DNA from: Phycisphaeraceae bacterium
GTDB lineage: Bacteria > Planctomycetota > Phycisphaerae > Phycisphaerales > Phycisphaeraceae
DNA: 10,005 nt
Direction of reading: 5' to 3'
Assembly (NCBI GenBank): GCA_003552605.1
Contig: PUNN01000432.1
Coordinates: 1-10,005, forward strand
The translations under genes were made by a program, and so were the position numbers. A model generated the notes under the pieces. It saw only the letters and a program-made list of their open reading frames with translations. It was not told the DNA's origin and ran no database searches. Positions 1 through 8,680 of the stretch are shown in pieces; position 1 is the first letter of the stretch; the number at the start of each line of letters is the position of its first letter.

Positions 1-1401
1 CCCCCACCCACCGCCCACACGGCCGCCGGTCCCGGCCAGCCACTCGTGGCCTTCTACGGTGTAGACCACCCCACCGTCAATGGTCAGTTCCTGCGCAATG
101 CGGTCACCGAACAGCAGGATCTCCTCGAGGAAAGTCGGTTGCTCCGTGCCCTGCTGTCGGCCGTGGTGGATGATGCGGGCCCGACTCGCTGAAGCGCTAT
201 CGGTCAGGGAGCGGGGGGCCACAACATCCGCCGCCCACTGGAGCTCGCCCGATTCCATATCCAGCGCCACCAGGGCAGGCAGCGGCGGCTGGTCGGGCCG
301 GTGCGGATTGATGTAATGGTGGGTCTTGAACAGCACCAGCCCATCGGCAAAGTGCAGCCGGCTGCTCGGCGTCCAGCCGTGGGCGCGCCAACGCTTGAGC
401 ATCTCCGTCCGGGTCGTGGATTGCACCCGCATTCCTCGGGCAGGTCCCTGCATGTCCGCCGCCGGCGACTTGACGCCGAACATCTCCTTATCGCTCGCCC
501 ACATCGTGGTCCAGAGTTGATCGCTCTCGAATGCCCCATCGGGCAATGCCGGCTGGTGGCCATGGCGCCGCGGCGTGCCGAAATGCATCGGCCAGTCATC
601 CAGCGCCACCGCCTCTTCACGCCGCCTCTCGCGGCCGACGAGCGCTTCGAGTGACTCGGCCATCGCATCGTCGAGCCCATCGTAGCCGGCCAGCGCATCC
701 ATCTGCGATGCAAGTTCATCGGTATCACCCTGGAACGCGGCGATGGCCGCAAGGCGCTTGTGAATGGCCTCCGGCTCGACGCCGGGCGTCGGGTGTTCCA
801 GCGCCCGTTTGAACTGGGCACGGGCCTGGGGAAACTCATAGCGGTCCAGGTAGATCACCCCCAGGCGGAAAGCAGCTTCATCCCCGTGGCGGCTCAGGAA
901 GAACCGGCCCTGCAATTCACCGAGAGCCGTTTCCTCGTTCTCGCCCGTCGCCTGCGACAGCAGTCGTCGCGCCTCGCCCTCGACCAGCGACTGATACTGC
1001 GACAGCAGTTGATCATCCATCGTGCGAAGCAGGTTTTCCACCGCATGGCGGATCTGCACCCAGGAGTGATCACCGCGCACGAGGAGGCTGCGCCGCTCGT
1101 AGGCGTTGTCGACCGTCCGCTGAATCAGCCGCGCTGCATCCCTGTATCGCCCATCGTCGGCATACCGACGGGCGTTGCGCAGCAGCGGCTCGATGTCCGC
1201 ATCCTGGTCGAGGTCCGGTCGATCCGGGCCGAGCATGTCCCGGCTTTCATCGGCACGGTCTTCCTGATCGGCAACGACATGCATCTGAATGCCCAGGGCA
1301 AGCATGCCGAGGAAAGCGACGAACAGAACGACATTCCTCGTGCCCCATGCATCATGCATTATGCAACTGTATGTCCTGCCTTTGCGGGATGTATCATTCA
1401 T
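1..1401 (-). CDS. Exported TPR/PQQ-like beta-propeller protein, paralogue of the upstream gene (3' end cut by window edge)
   Basis: The frame is open from ATG at 1401 to base 1 (467 codons, no stop); the C-terminus lies outside the window. GGAG at 1414-1411 sits 9 bases before the ATG, which overlaps the end of the upstream 92-codon ORF by 8 bases. Residues about 23-45 form a hydrophobic signal peptide or anchor (core VVLFVAFLGMLALG). Residues about 68-255 are helical and TPR-like (RYADDGRYRDAARLIQR; DEAAFRLGVIYLDRYEFPQA). The segment WPMHFGTPRRHG (270-281) resembles the lead-in strand of planctomycete PQQ-like propellers, and ALVALDMESGELQW (376-389) is a typical propeller repeat. Alignment by eye with the protein at 1669-6321 runs from residue ~70 to the edge, with nearly identical blocks such as RLHFADGLVLFKTHHY and LLFGDRIAQELT. 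It is probably extracytoplasmic. No enzymatic residues are recognised and the function is unknown. Sampled GC is clearly higher than in its paralogue. An internal ATG at 1359 is possible but lacks a well-spaced ribosome site. Confidence 0.9.
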   Translation of the reverse strand, partial: MNDTSRKGRTYSCIMHDAWGTRNVVLFVAFLGMLALGIQMHVVADQEDRADESRDMLGPDRPDLDQDADIEPLLRNARRYADDGRYRDAARLIQRTVDNAYERRSLLVRGDHSWVQIRHAVENLLRTMDDQLLSQYQSLVEGEARRLLSQATGENEETALGELQGRFFLSRHGDEAAFRLGVIYLDRYEFPQARAQFKRALEHPTPGVEPEAIHKRLAAIAAFQGDTDELASQMDALAGYDGLDDAMAESLEALVGRERRREEAVALDDWPMHFGTPRRHGHQPALPDGAFESDQLWTTMWASDKEMFGVKSPAADMQGPARGMRVQSTTRTEMLKRWRAHGWTPSSRLHFADGLVLFKTHHYINPHRPDQPPLPALVALDMESGELQWAADVVAPRSLTDSASASRARIIHHGRQQGTEQPTFLEEILLFGDRIAQELTIDGGVVYTVEGHEWLAGTGGRVGGGWG

Positions 1402-1672
1402 CACTTGAGACTCCGTTTATAGGCGCCCACGACCTCTGAACCATACCCAACGCGTGCATCGTCCGCTTTCGCGGCCGCAATCGAACCGATCGTTCAGCCA
1501 TGCTTTCGCTGCATCCATAGCACTTCATTCCAGCTTCGGCCCGAGTGTCCGTGCCGCCTCCGAGCGGCGCGAGTGAATGCTCGCACCTTCCGGAGAAAGC
1601 GTGATGCTCTTCAAGGCACACGGCTTCCAGATTCACGCAACGCTGCTGGCGGATATCGTATGTACTGCTCAT
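1394..1672 (-). CDS. Small cysteine-containing hypothetical protein (92 aa) coupled to both flanking genes
   Basis: This ORF fills the gap between the two propeller genes. Its ATG (1672-1670) overlaps the TGA of the upstream gene (1671-1669) in an ATGA arrangement. AGGAGG at 1685-1680 lies 7 bases before it, the best Shine-Dalgarno sequence in the window. Its TGA (1396-1394) lies inside the first codons of the downstream gene. The protein has five cysteines (residues 12, 19, 30, 51 and 54), including a CxxC pair in KCYGCSE, and a basic stretch near residues 64-70 (RLRPRKR). It has no signal peptide or membrane segment. I recognise no family. About 61% of codons end in G or C, so codon use does not strongly argue for coding. 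It may be a real small protein, a leader that carries ribosomes from one propeller gene to the next, or a chance ORF in a 267-base spacer. The position and ribosome site favour translation; the sequence itself is neutral. Confidence 0.5.
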   Translation of the reverse strand: MSSTYDIRQQRCVNLEAVCLEEHHAFSGRCEHSLAPLGGGTDTRAEAGMKCYGCSESMAERSVRLRPRKRTMHALGMVQRSWAPINGVSSDE

Positions 1673-4600
1673 TCATCCACCTCCTGAGTATAAGCGGCAA
1701 CACCCCCGGACTCGACAAGCAGAACCATCGGCCCGGCCACAACGGTCGAGCCGGTCATCCCTCTAAACCGCCCATCCTCCGGCCCCTCCAGGCGGAGTTG
1801 CTCTATCGGCTTCCCATCAGGCCAACTGCTGAAGCGCACCTCGACTTCGCCCCGGCCAGCACCAACCACATGCACCGTCGGAACCATCTGCGCTGCTGCG
1901 ATGAACCAGTCGGCTCTCAGCGCGGCTCCTTGAGCGAGCAAAGGCCGGGCAACGCCGATCGGCACATTGACGGTGACCCCATCCGTGCCAGCTTCGTGCT
2001 CAGGGGCGATTCTGACCAGACGCGGAACACGACCACCATCGTGCCCGCTGATGACAAGACTGCCGTCCTCAGCCAATGTCGCATCCTCGATGCCACCGCC
2101 GAACAATTGTGACACGGTTTGCTCATCCACGCTCCAGAGACGCTCCCCCTCATCCAGCCGGGCCACCAGGATACCGCCGGGGTTTTCCGTCACGACAACC
2201 GCCTCGCCCCATGGCATTGCATGCATTGTTCTCACCCGCCCGCCGGCGTCGAACGACCACTGCTGTTCGCCACCGGGCAGGGCAACCCGTTTCACGGTGT
2301 CGTTCTCGTCGACATAGACCAGGGCGCTGTTCAGCGTTAACACAGGCCGATCTGAGCCCCGGCCCTCAAGTCGGAACGCCCTGAGCATGGCACCGCTCCG
2401 CCGGTCATGTACCTCGATCCGGTCTGACCGATCGATCGTAACAACATATGGTCCACATACCGACACGCCCTCGATTGAATCATTCCCAGACCGCCGCTGC
2501 CATAAAAGGTGACCGGTGCGTGTACAGAACACGCGCACGACATTCACAGCCGTCACGTCGTCAACTAACGCAAGCGCAACTACGCCCGCTCCAACCGCGT
2601 AAGGACCGATCCCCCGCCTCGCTCGTGGCCATTGCATTGGCTCGGTCGCCTCATGTACAAGATGCCCCTTGTGCGACACCTCCCATAACGGCTCCACAAC
2701 CTGGCCCTTTCCGGCGTCCCGCCGGACGAGCCCATAAGCCATGACCCGCTCCTGGCTGATTGCGAATCCAATGTGGCCATCTCGCAGCATCCGACCATTA
2801 GTGTCAGACAGGTAGTGATCATGGAAGGCCCATACATTGCCGCCGGCAAACCCAATCTGCCTGTTCACTATTGTGCTCTCCGGAAAACGCATTTTCCATT
2901 GCGCCGCCGTCTCTGCCCCACGGCTTACCAGTGTCGAGCTTTCACGCTGCGGCAACAGCACCGTCTCTTGCAGATGGTCGGAAGCATCCCCCAAGCCGGG
3001 ATTGAGCAGATGATTCGTGCCGGGAACATCGCCTTCACGCCACACTTTGCGCCATTCAGCATCATGGCGCAGCACGGGACCGGATTCCTCAACCGCTTCA
3101 TTCAGAATTTGCCGACGTTCACCATATATCTCGCCGATGGTGCGGCCGCCGCCTGCATCCCATGTGACCTCGACGTCGCAATCAACAAGGGATTCGATCT
3201 GTGACCATTGCCTCAGGGCCAGACGGGGCCATCCAACACGCTGATACAGCCTTGCCAGAGCTACCTGTCCGGTCAGCCGGGAACGCTCAGCCTCTGCGAA
3301 GGCGAGTTCTTTCAGCACTGCCTCGGCTTCCTCAATGCGCTGCTGCTGTAAAAGCTTTTCGATGCCGGTCAATATTGCCCGCCGTCCCGTTTCGGTATTC
3401 GCAATGGCAAGACCCAGATCGAGAAGGGGCGTCACGCCGGCATCTTCGTCCTCGAATTGCACCATAAGCCGGCCAGCCATTTCCTCCAGTTGTGCCTTCC
3501 TGTCTGGATATTCGTCAATGAAAGCTTCGATCTTTTCAATGGCCTGGACACGAAGCGACTGCTGGTCGAGTTCTGAGGCGGGGTCGACGCTTACCACCGC
3601 TCCACCTCCCCAGGCGGCCACAAGGAGCCAATACTCGAGCGCTGAGGAGCACTTGTCGTTTGACTCATAGTGCGCGGCCATCGCCCATGCGAGTCTCGAC
3701 CGCTCTCGCGCACCGTCCACCAGCGACTCAGCTTCGCCATAGAGCTCACTCGGCCGGTCACTGCCTTGCCGGATGCTGTCGATCAGCACCTCCAGGAGCT
3801 TTGCCTGGAGCCGACGCATTGATGACTCATCACGGATGGTCTCCAATGCCCCGCGCAATCCGTCAGCAGCGGTCCCCGGATCGCCCATCGCTCGCAGGAT
3901 CGAGGCCCGCTCTTCAACATGGTCGACGGTCAGCCCGGTCATCGCAATCTCCGCTTCGAGCTGCGCCAGCCGACTCGGACCATCGAGCAGCGCATACACC
4001 CCACTCATTCCGGCGACAAGCAGAGATTCACCAGTGCTGTAAAGGTTGCCCAGCGGCTCGCTGGCCCTCCCTTGACCCGGGCGCCATGCGGCTCGCACAG
4101 AGGAATTGACCTCTCCATCCTCGAGTCGCAGCTGATAAATACGGTCCTCGACCGGTATCAGGATCATGTTCCCGGCGATCGTCCCGCGCCCGGTCTGAGG
4201 CCCGAGACGACGTGCCCAGAGTTGCCGGGACCGTTCCCGGGTAATTTCGAAACGATGCACGTGTTCATTGCCTGCAGCCACCAGCCCGTTCTCCGTCGTG
4301 CCGATCAGGTGATCCAAGCCTTCATAGCGCTGCAAGTCCAAGGTGCCGTCCAGGAGCTTCCCGGACTCCTGATCAATCAGCAGCACCCGGCGGGCATCCG
4401 ATGGAAGAACAATGAGCGCACCGCCCCACGGCAGGATGATGTCCTCCAACCATCCTCGGAGATGCTCCACACCTGCGAACGCCCGTGGGTGCCGCGGCAC
4501 TTCTCCGGACTGCTCGTACGAAGCCGCCCACCTGATTGTCCCGGTATGGCCATCGACGGCGAACACGAGTCCGCGACCCGTAGCAATAAACACATCACGA

Positions 4601-6321
4601 TCCACCATTGTCATGCCGGCCGGTGACCATTCTCGCGACTCAGCTTCCAGTGTCGAGCACAGGTACACCTTCCACTGGACGCGGTCGTCACACGTTGTGT
4701 CAAGCTCTTGGGGCGACGCATCAAGTGCCATGAGGTACAGCCCCCCATGCTGCTCGACAGGTGCATAGAGCGTTTCCCCCTCTTTGAGAGGCGCACCCAC
4801 AAACCTCATATCTTTCGATGGATTTCCGCGATCACCCTGAACCTGCCACAGTCGCCTTCCGGTCTTCAACTCAACGGCGATGAGGCTATTGGGGCCGAAA
4901 TGACTGAATGACCGGGTCATCGTACCGGCCTGCGACAGGTACCCTCCGGAGCCGGCATGCCACTCATGCCCCGCGATGCTGTAGACAATACCATCGGAGA
5001 TCGTCATTTCCTGAGAAATACGATCGCCAAAAAGGAGCAGTTCTTCGGTGGAACTCGGCCTGTCGGCCCGGTGCAGCCTCACCGTGTCACGTTCAGAAGA
5101 CCGTTCAGTGATCCATGCCGGCGGCCGGTGAGGGACGGCCCACTGCACATCTCCGCTGTTGATATCCAGCGCCACGAGCGCCGGCATGGAGTGGTCCCGC
5201 GCCTCGTCGCCGTTGACGTAATGGTGCGTCTTGAACAACACATGACCGTCGGCGAAATGCAACCGCCTGCTCGGCGTCCAACCGAACTCGCGCCAGCGTC
5301 GGAGCGTTTCGCCACGGGTCAATGAGACCGAGGGCACATGCCGACAAATGCCTGCATTAGACGCTCCGACCCCCGAATAATCCGCATCGGTCTGCCACAA
5401 CTTCGTCCACGGAACCGTATTTTCGAATGCCGCTTCTCGCAACGGCCCCTGGCGTCCGTGGCGCTCTGCGGTCCCCAGATGCATTGGCCATTGGGAGAGC
5501 TTCTCCGGCCGCTGTCCATCGTCCTGCGCAGCGATCTTTTCAAGTCTAGTGAAGAGGTCCTGGTCTACTTCGTGAACCTGCTCGAGTTCCTCGCGATATG
5601 CGGCAAGAACCTCATGATCTCCCTCGAAAGCCGCGACCGCCGCAAGTCGCTTGATAATATCGCTGCGTGGGATTTCAAGGCTGGGGTGATCCAGAGCCTT
5701 CTCCAGCAGCGTCCTCGCCCGTGCAAATGCGTAGCGGTCCAGGCGGATAACTCCAAGACGAAATGCCGCCTCAGCACCATAACTGCTGAGGAAATAGCGC
5801 GAGACAACCTCGGACAGCACGGCCTCTTCTTCCGCCCCCGATGCACGCATCATCAATGAACGCACGCGCCCTTCCACCAGCGCCTGATACTGTAACAACA
5901 ACCCCTCATCCTGCTCCCGGATCAACTGTTCGACCCACCGGTTAACCGGAACCCAGGCGTGTTCGCCCTTCGTTATCGGGGTGGGAGATGACAGCGACCG
6001 ATCAATCACCCGCTGGAACATCCGTGCAGCGTCTTGATAATTCCGCTTTTCAGCGCTATCAACGGCTGTACGGAGCGCATCGACAACATCCGAATCATGA
6101 TACAAAGATGGATGATTCACGCTCAGCGATTCAGTATCCGCATGAACCTGCACTCCAGTAAAGGGCAGCCATGACTGCGCGAGCAGTAGGATCATTGCAC
6201 AAGCCAGCGCCGCAAACTCCCCGGCAACATGGCGGAAACAGAACTCTCGCTTGAATCCGCCCCGCTGCACCGCCGGCGATGCCATCTCTGCATCAGCATT
6301 TTCGTGGTTGATCCAAGGCAT
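1669..6321 (-). CDS. Giant exported protein with TPR-like helices and two PQQ-like beta-propellers (~1550 aa)
   Basis: ATG at 6321 is chosen because AGGA at 6333-6330 lies 8 bases upstream and 52 bases separate it from the previous stop. The longer reading (TTG at 6402) would overlap the previous gene and adds a glycine-rich stretch with no sign of conservation. A hydrophobic segment at residues ~36-61 (FAALACAMILLLAQSWLPF) looks like a late signal peptide or anchor; ATG at 6285 would give a more ordinary signal. Residues ~77-270 are TPR-like helices. WPMHLGTAERHG (~278-289) leads into propeller 1 (~353-778), with repeats such as ALVALDINSGDVQW, LIAVELKTGRRLW and VFAVDGHTGTIRW. Residues ~783-1073 are helical and acidic, probably TPR-like. 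Propeller 2 (~1123-1548) has VVRVFCTRTGHLLW and IEVHDRRSGAMLRAF. The propeller repeats are of the PQQ/BamB type, usually protein-binding scaffolds; PQQ binding or dehydrogenase activity is not supported. It is a paralogue of the gene at 1-1401. Its exact role is unknown. Confidence 0.9.
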   Translation of the reverse strand: MPWINHENADAEMASPAVQRGGFKREFCFRHVAGEFAALACAMILLLAQSWLPFTGVQVHADTESLSVNHPSLYHDSDVVDALRTAVDSAEKRNYQDAARMFQRVIDRSLSSPTPITKGEHAWVPVNRWVEQLIREQDEGLLLQYQALVEGRVRSLMMRASGAEEEAVLSEVVSRYFLSSYGAEAAFRLGVIRLDRYAFARARTLLEKALDHPSLEIPRSDIIKRLAAVAAFEGDHEVLAAYREELEQVHEVDQDLFTRLEKIAAQDDGQRPEKLSQWPMHLGTAERHGRQGPLREAAFENTVPWTKLWQTDADYSGVGASNAGICRHVPSVSLTRGETLRRWREFGWTPSRRLHFADGHVLFKTHHYVNGDEARDHSMPALVALDINSGDVQWAVPHRPPAWITERSSERDTVRLHRADRPSSTEELLLFGDRISQEMTISDGIVYSIAGHEWHAGSGGYLSQAGTMTRSFSHFGPNSLIAVELKTGRRLWQVQGDRGNPSKDMRFVGAPLKEGETLYAPVEQHGGLYLMALDASPQELDTTCDDRVQWKVYLCSTLEAESREWSPAGMTMVDRDVFIATGRGLVFAVDGHTGTIRWAASYEQSGEVPRHPRAFAGVEHLRGWLEDIILPWGGALIVLPSDARRVLLIDQESGKLLDGTLDLQRYEGLDHLIGTTENGLVAAGNEHVHRFEITRERSRQLWARRLGPQTGRGTIAGNMILIPVEDRIYQLRLEDGEVNSSVRAAWRPGQGRASEPLGNLYSTGESLLVAGMSGVYALLDGPSRLAQLEAEIAMTGLTVDHVEERASILRAMGDPGTAADGLRGALETIRDESSMRRLQAKLLEVLIDSIRQGSDRPSELYGEAESLVDGARERSRLAWAMAAHYESNDKCSSALEYWLLVAAWGGGAVVSVDPASELDQQSLRVQAIEKIEAFIDEYPDRKAQLEEMAGRLMVQFEDEDAGVTPLLDLGLAIANTETGRRAILTGIEKLLQQQRIEEAEAVLKELAFAEAERSRLTGQVALARLYQRVGWPRLALRQWSQIESLVDCDVEVTWDAGGGRTIGEIYGERRQILNEAVEESGPVLRHDAEWRKVWREGDVPGTNHLLNPGLGDASDHLQETVLLPQRESSTLVSRGAETAAQWKMRFPESTIVNRQIGFAGGNVWAFHDHYLSDTNGRMLRDGHIGFAISQERVMAYGLVRRDAGKGQVVEPLWEVSHKGHLVHEATEPMQWPRARRGIGPYAVGAGVVALALVDDVTAVNVVRVFCTRTGHLLWQRRSGNDSIEGVSVCGPYVVTIDRSDRIEVHDRRSGAMLRAFRLEGRGSDRPVLTLNSALVYVDENDTVKRVALPGGEQQWSFDAGGRVRTMHAMPWGEAVVVTENPGGILVARLDEGERLWSVDEQTVSQLFGGGIEDATLAEDGSLVISGHDGGRVPRLVRIAPEHEAGTDGVTVNVPIGVARPLLAQGAALRADWFIAAAQMVPTVHVVGAGRGEVEVRFSSWPDGKPIEQLRLEGPEDGRFRGMTGSTVVAGPMVLLVESGGVAAYTQEVDE
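1680..1685 (-). promoter_or_regulatory. Strong Shine-Dalgarno site embedded in the end of the propeller gene
   Basis: The minus strand reads AGGAGG, 7 bases before the ATG of the 92-codon ORF. It lies inside the codons for the C-terminal Gln-Glu-Val of the giant propeller protein. It decides the start at 1672 and suggests reinitiation by ribosomes finishing the upstream gene. Confidence 0.75.
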
Positions 6322-6329
6322 TATCAAGT

Positions 6330-6333
6330 TCCT
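6330..6333 (-). promoter_or_regulatory. Ribosome binding site deciding the start of the giant propeller gene
   Basis: The minus strand reads AGGA within CAGGAA, 8 bases before ATG at 6321. No comparable site precedes the upstream TTG at 6402, so this site supports the shorter protein. Confidence 0.6.
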
Positions 6334-6373
6334 GATGGTGTGCTCCAACGGGGGGCCAGCGATCGGATGGTTC

Positions 6374-8680
6374 TTACCGCCGCCGGCCGAACCACCAGCC
6401 AAGCAGCAACTCCGTAGCGAGCAGAATCAGCAGCAGTGTCAGCACGGTATTGCGAAGGTCGCGGCGGCCGCCGCCGAGCATGCCGGCGCCGGCGACATCT
6501 TCGCCAACGAACCGCACATCAGTCTCAGCCAACGCCCGTCGCAGCGCATCAGTGTCGGCGCGGGTCAAATCGCCCTCTTCCGGCTCGATGTTGGCGGCAA
6601 AGGGAATGTTGCGGGTACGCTGGTCCTCATCATCGCCATCGCGATGGGTCAGTTCGAGGTTATAGAAACCCACCTGGTCGATGCGGGCCCGCTGTTCGGT
6701 CTCATCGGCATCACCAAAGCGAATCTCGGTGCGGGCGGTGTCCTCATCGGTGGTGGCCGTACGCCGGATGAAATCGCCCCGCGGCGGGCGCAGGCGCACC
6801 TGCGGGCGGAAGCTTGCCAGGTCAATCTGATGAACCAGCGGATCGCCCACATCGATGTCACGATACTCGCTCGGCGCCCGGGCAAGATAGCGGCCGACCT
6901 CCTGGAGGAAGATCGGGAAGGTGGGCATGTCCGGCCAGTTGCTCCAGTCGCGCGCGGCATCGGTGGCCACGACCATGACCCGGCCTTCACCAAAGCGGCT
7001 CTCGACGATCAATGGTGAACGGTCACCATCATCGACACTGGCCAGCACCTGCACGTCCCCCTCTTCGCGGGCCTGCGAGGGAATCCGCAACTGGTTCCAC
7101 ACGTAGAACTGCGTCTGCCGGTTCAATTCCGGATCAAGCGCCCCGGCCGCTGGATGGCCGCTCATCTCCCTTCGCATGCGGACCCAGCGTTCCTTGGTCA
7201 GATCGCCCGCGGCCGAACCGATCTCGACCGGCAGCATGCCCTCACCATCTCGGTGGAGCAGGCGGTTGTATTCGCCGGTCCGCACGTTGGCACCGGTGAA
7301 CACGAGCAGGCCCGCGCCATCCTGAACGCGCTGTTCGATCTCGGCGATCCGCTGTTCCGAAAGCTCACGCACGTTGGCGATAACGAACAGGTCCGCCCGG
7401 TCGAGGGTACGCTCATCCACCCGGCCGAACGCATGGGCACTGACGGCACGGATGGCATAACCACCGCGCTGCTGCCCCGGCGGCTCGAGGCCGAAGCGGA
7501 CCGCCCCGACTTCCGATCGGGCCACACGCCGGGCCCGCGGGTCCGGGTCGCCCCCATCGATCAACAGCGCCCGCACCCCGGGGTGGACGCGAACCGATGT
7601 GTATCGCGTGTTATCCAGCCGCAGTTGATCGGGGTATTCGAGCTCGACACTGACCTGCTCGTAGCCGGTCTCCACGAACGTGACCGACATGTTGAACACT
7701 TCTTCCTGCCCCGGCGCAATGGTGCGGTCAGGCTCGATCGACTGTTGCGTCCCGCCGGCCATCAGGCGAAGCCGCATGCCGCTGGCATCGGCAGGCCCAT
7801 GATTCTTGACCGTGACCAGGAACCGGGTGGTCCTGCCGGTGACGGCGACCTTGTCCTCGGGATGGATCGAGATATCGGTGACCGTGAGATTGGTCGTATC
7901 CTCGCCGCCGACATCGACCACGGCCATGGCATCAACCTCGGCTTCGAGCGAGCGCAAGGCCTCGATCAGACTGTCATCACCGCCATCGCCATCCCCTTCC
8001 GGCCATTCGCGCTGCCGCATGTCGCTGACGATGTAGACCGACTGGTTGGGGGCCACATCGCTCGTGCCGGCATAGCGGCCCACCGCGGCGAGCGCCGCGG
8101 TCATCCGCGCCGGTCGCGCTGATGGCTCGATACCGCCTTCGCCCCCACTGCCGATGAGCATCTCGCGAAGCTCGTTGACCTCCATCTCGTTGCTCACCGG
8201 TGCCCCGACCACGAGCGGCCGGTCACGCTGAGAGGTGAGGATGAGGGTCACCCGGTCGCCCCGCTGCTCCTGCGAGAGCGTCTCGAGGAAGTCAGCGATG
8301 CGGCGCGTGGCGGTCTCGAGGCTGCTGCGGGTATCCAGCCGGGCGTCCATGCTCGGCGAATCATCGATCAGAAAAATCCGCTCGTTCTGCGTGGTGCCCA
8401 TCGTCAGCGCGGCCAGGCCGGTCGGGGCCATCATCAACCGGGCCACCAGCAGCGCAATCAGGATCACGATCAGGCAGCGCAGCAGAAGAAGGATCAGATG
8501 CTCCATGCGGATGCGGCGGCGATTCTTCTTGTCGGCATCGAGCAGGAACGTCATCGCCGCCCATTCCACGATGCGGAACCGCCGCCGCGCCAGCAGGTGG
8601 ATGATGATCGGCGCAGCGATCGCGGCGGCACCGGCGAGCAGTGCGGGATTGGCGGCAGTGATTCCGAGAAAACCAAGCAT
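6374..8680 (-). CDS. BatA-like VWA-domain membrane protein (aerotolerance regulator N-terminal type)
   Basis: The protein has about 768 residues. The N-terminus matches the BatA/aerotolerance-regulator type: a first membrane segment (ALLAGAAAIAAPIIIHLLA), the RRRFRIVEWAAMTFLLDAD motif, and a second segment near residues 61-84. A VWA domain follows (~101-258) with an intact DxSxS metal-site motif as DDSPS (~106-110) and a later YIVSDMRQREWP segment. Residues ~268-365 look like a CARDB-type beta sandwich (FLVTVKNHGPADASGM). A Rossmann-like region (~370-490: ADLFVIANVRELSEQRI, GAGLLVFTGANV) resembles the glutamine-amidotransferase-like fold often found in these proteins. A C-terminal membrane segment ends in WWFGRRR. 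Such proteins are linked to MoxR ATPases and envelope complex assembly. ATG at 8680 is preferred; GGAG at 8695-8692 is 11 bases from it, but only 5 from an in-frame TTG at 8686, so the start is uncertain by two codons. It follows the DUF58 gene by 80 bases and is probably co-transcribed with it. Confidence 0.93.
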   Translation of the reverse strand: MLGFLGITAANPALLAGAAAIAAPIIIHLLARRRFRIVEWAAMTFLLDADKKNRRRIRMEHLILLLLRCLIVILIALLVARLMMAPTGLAALTMGTTQNERIFLIDDSPSMDARLDTRSSLETATRRIADFLETLSQEQRGDRVTLILTSQRDRPLVVGAPVSNEMEVNELREMLIGSGGEGGIEPSARPARMTAALAAVGRYAGTSDVAPNQSVYIVSDMRQREWPEGDGDGGDDSLIEALRSLEAEVDAMAVVDVGGEDTTNLTVTDISIHPEDKVAVTGRTTRFLVTVKNHGPADASGMRLRLMAGGTQQSIEPDRTIAPGQEEVFNMSVTFVETGYEQVSVELEYPDQLRLDNTRYTSVRVHPGVRALLIDGGDPDPRARRVARSEVGAVRFGLEPPGQQRGGYAIRAVSAHAFGRVDERTLDRADLFVIANVRELSEQRIAEIEQRVQDGAGLLVFTGANVRTGEYNRLLHRDGEGMLPVEIGSAAGDLTKERWVRMRREMSGHPAAGALDPELNRQTQFYVWNQLRIPSQAREEGDVQVLASVDDGDRSPLIVESRFGEGRVMVVATDAARDWSNWPDMPTFPIFLQEVGRYLARAPSEYRDIDVGDPLVHQIDLASFRPQVRLRPPRGDFIRRTATTDEDTARTEIRFGDADETEQRARIDQVGFYNLELTHRDGDDEDQRTRNIPFAANIEPEEGDLTRADTDALRRALAETDVRFVGEDVAGAGMLGGGRRDLRNTVLTLLLILLATELLLGWWFGRRR

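Noticed and set aside
204..839. Minus-strand ORF of 211 codons
   Set aside because: It overlaps the propeller paralogue in another frame, is arginine- and proline-rich without motifs, and the overlapped frame aligns with the giant protein throughout.
760..1422. Plus-strand ORF of 220 codons
   Set aside because: It is codon-aligned antisense to the second propeller gene, whose frame has strong homology to its paralogue. It shows no family features.
6374..6402. TTG start at 6402 giving a 29-base overlap of the giant propeller gene with the BatA-like gene
   Set aside because: It uses a rarer start codon without a good ribosome site, and the added N-terminus looks like read-through of the neighbour's C-terminal region. 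ATG at 6321 has a well-spaced AGGA.
7154..8122. Long plus-strand ORF (322 codons) antisense to the BatA-like gene
   Set aside because: It lies wholly within a gene with clear domains, has no recognisable motif, and GC-rich codon bias opens antisense frames. Treated as a shadow.
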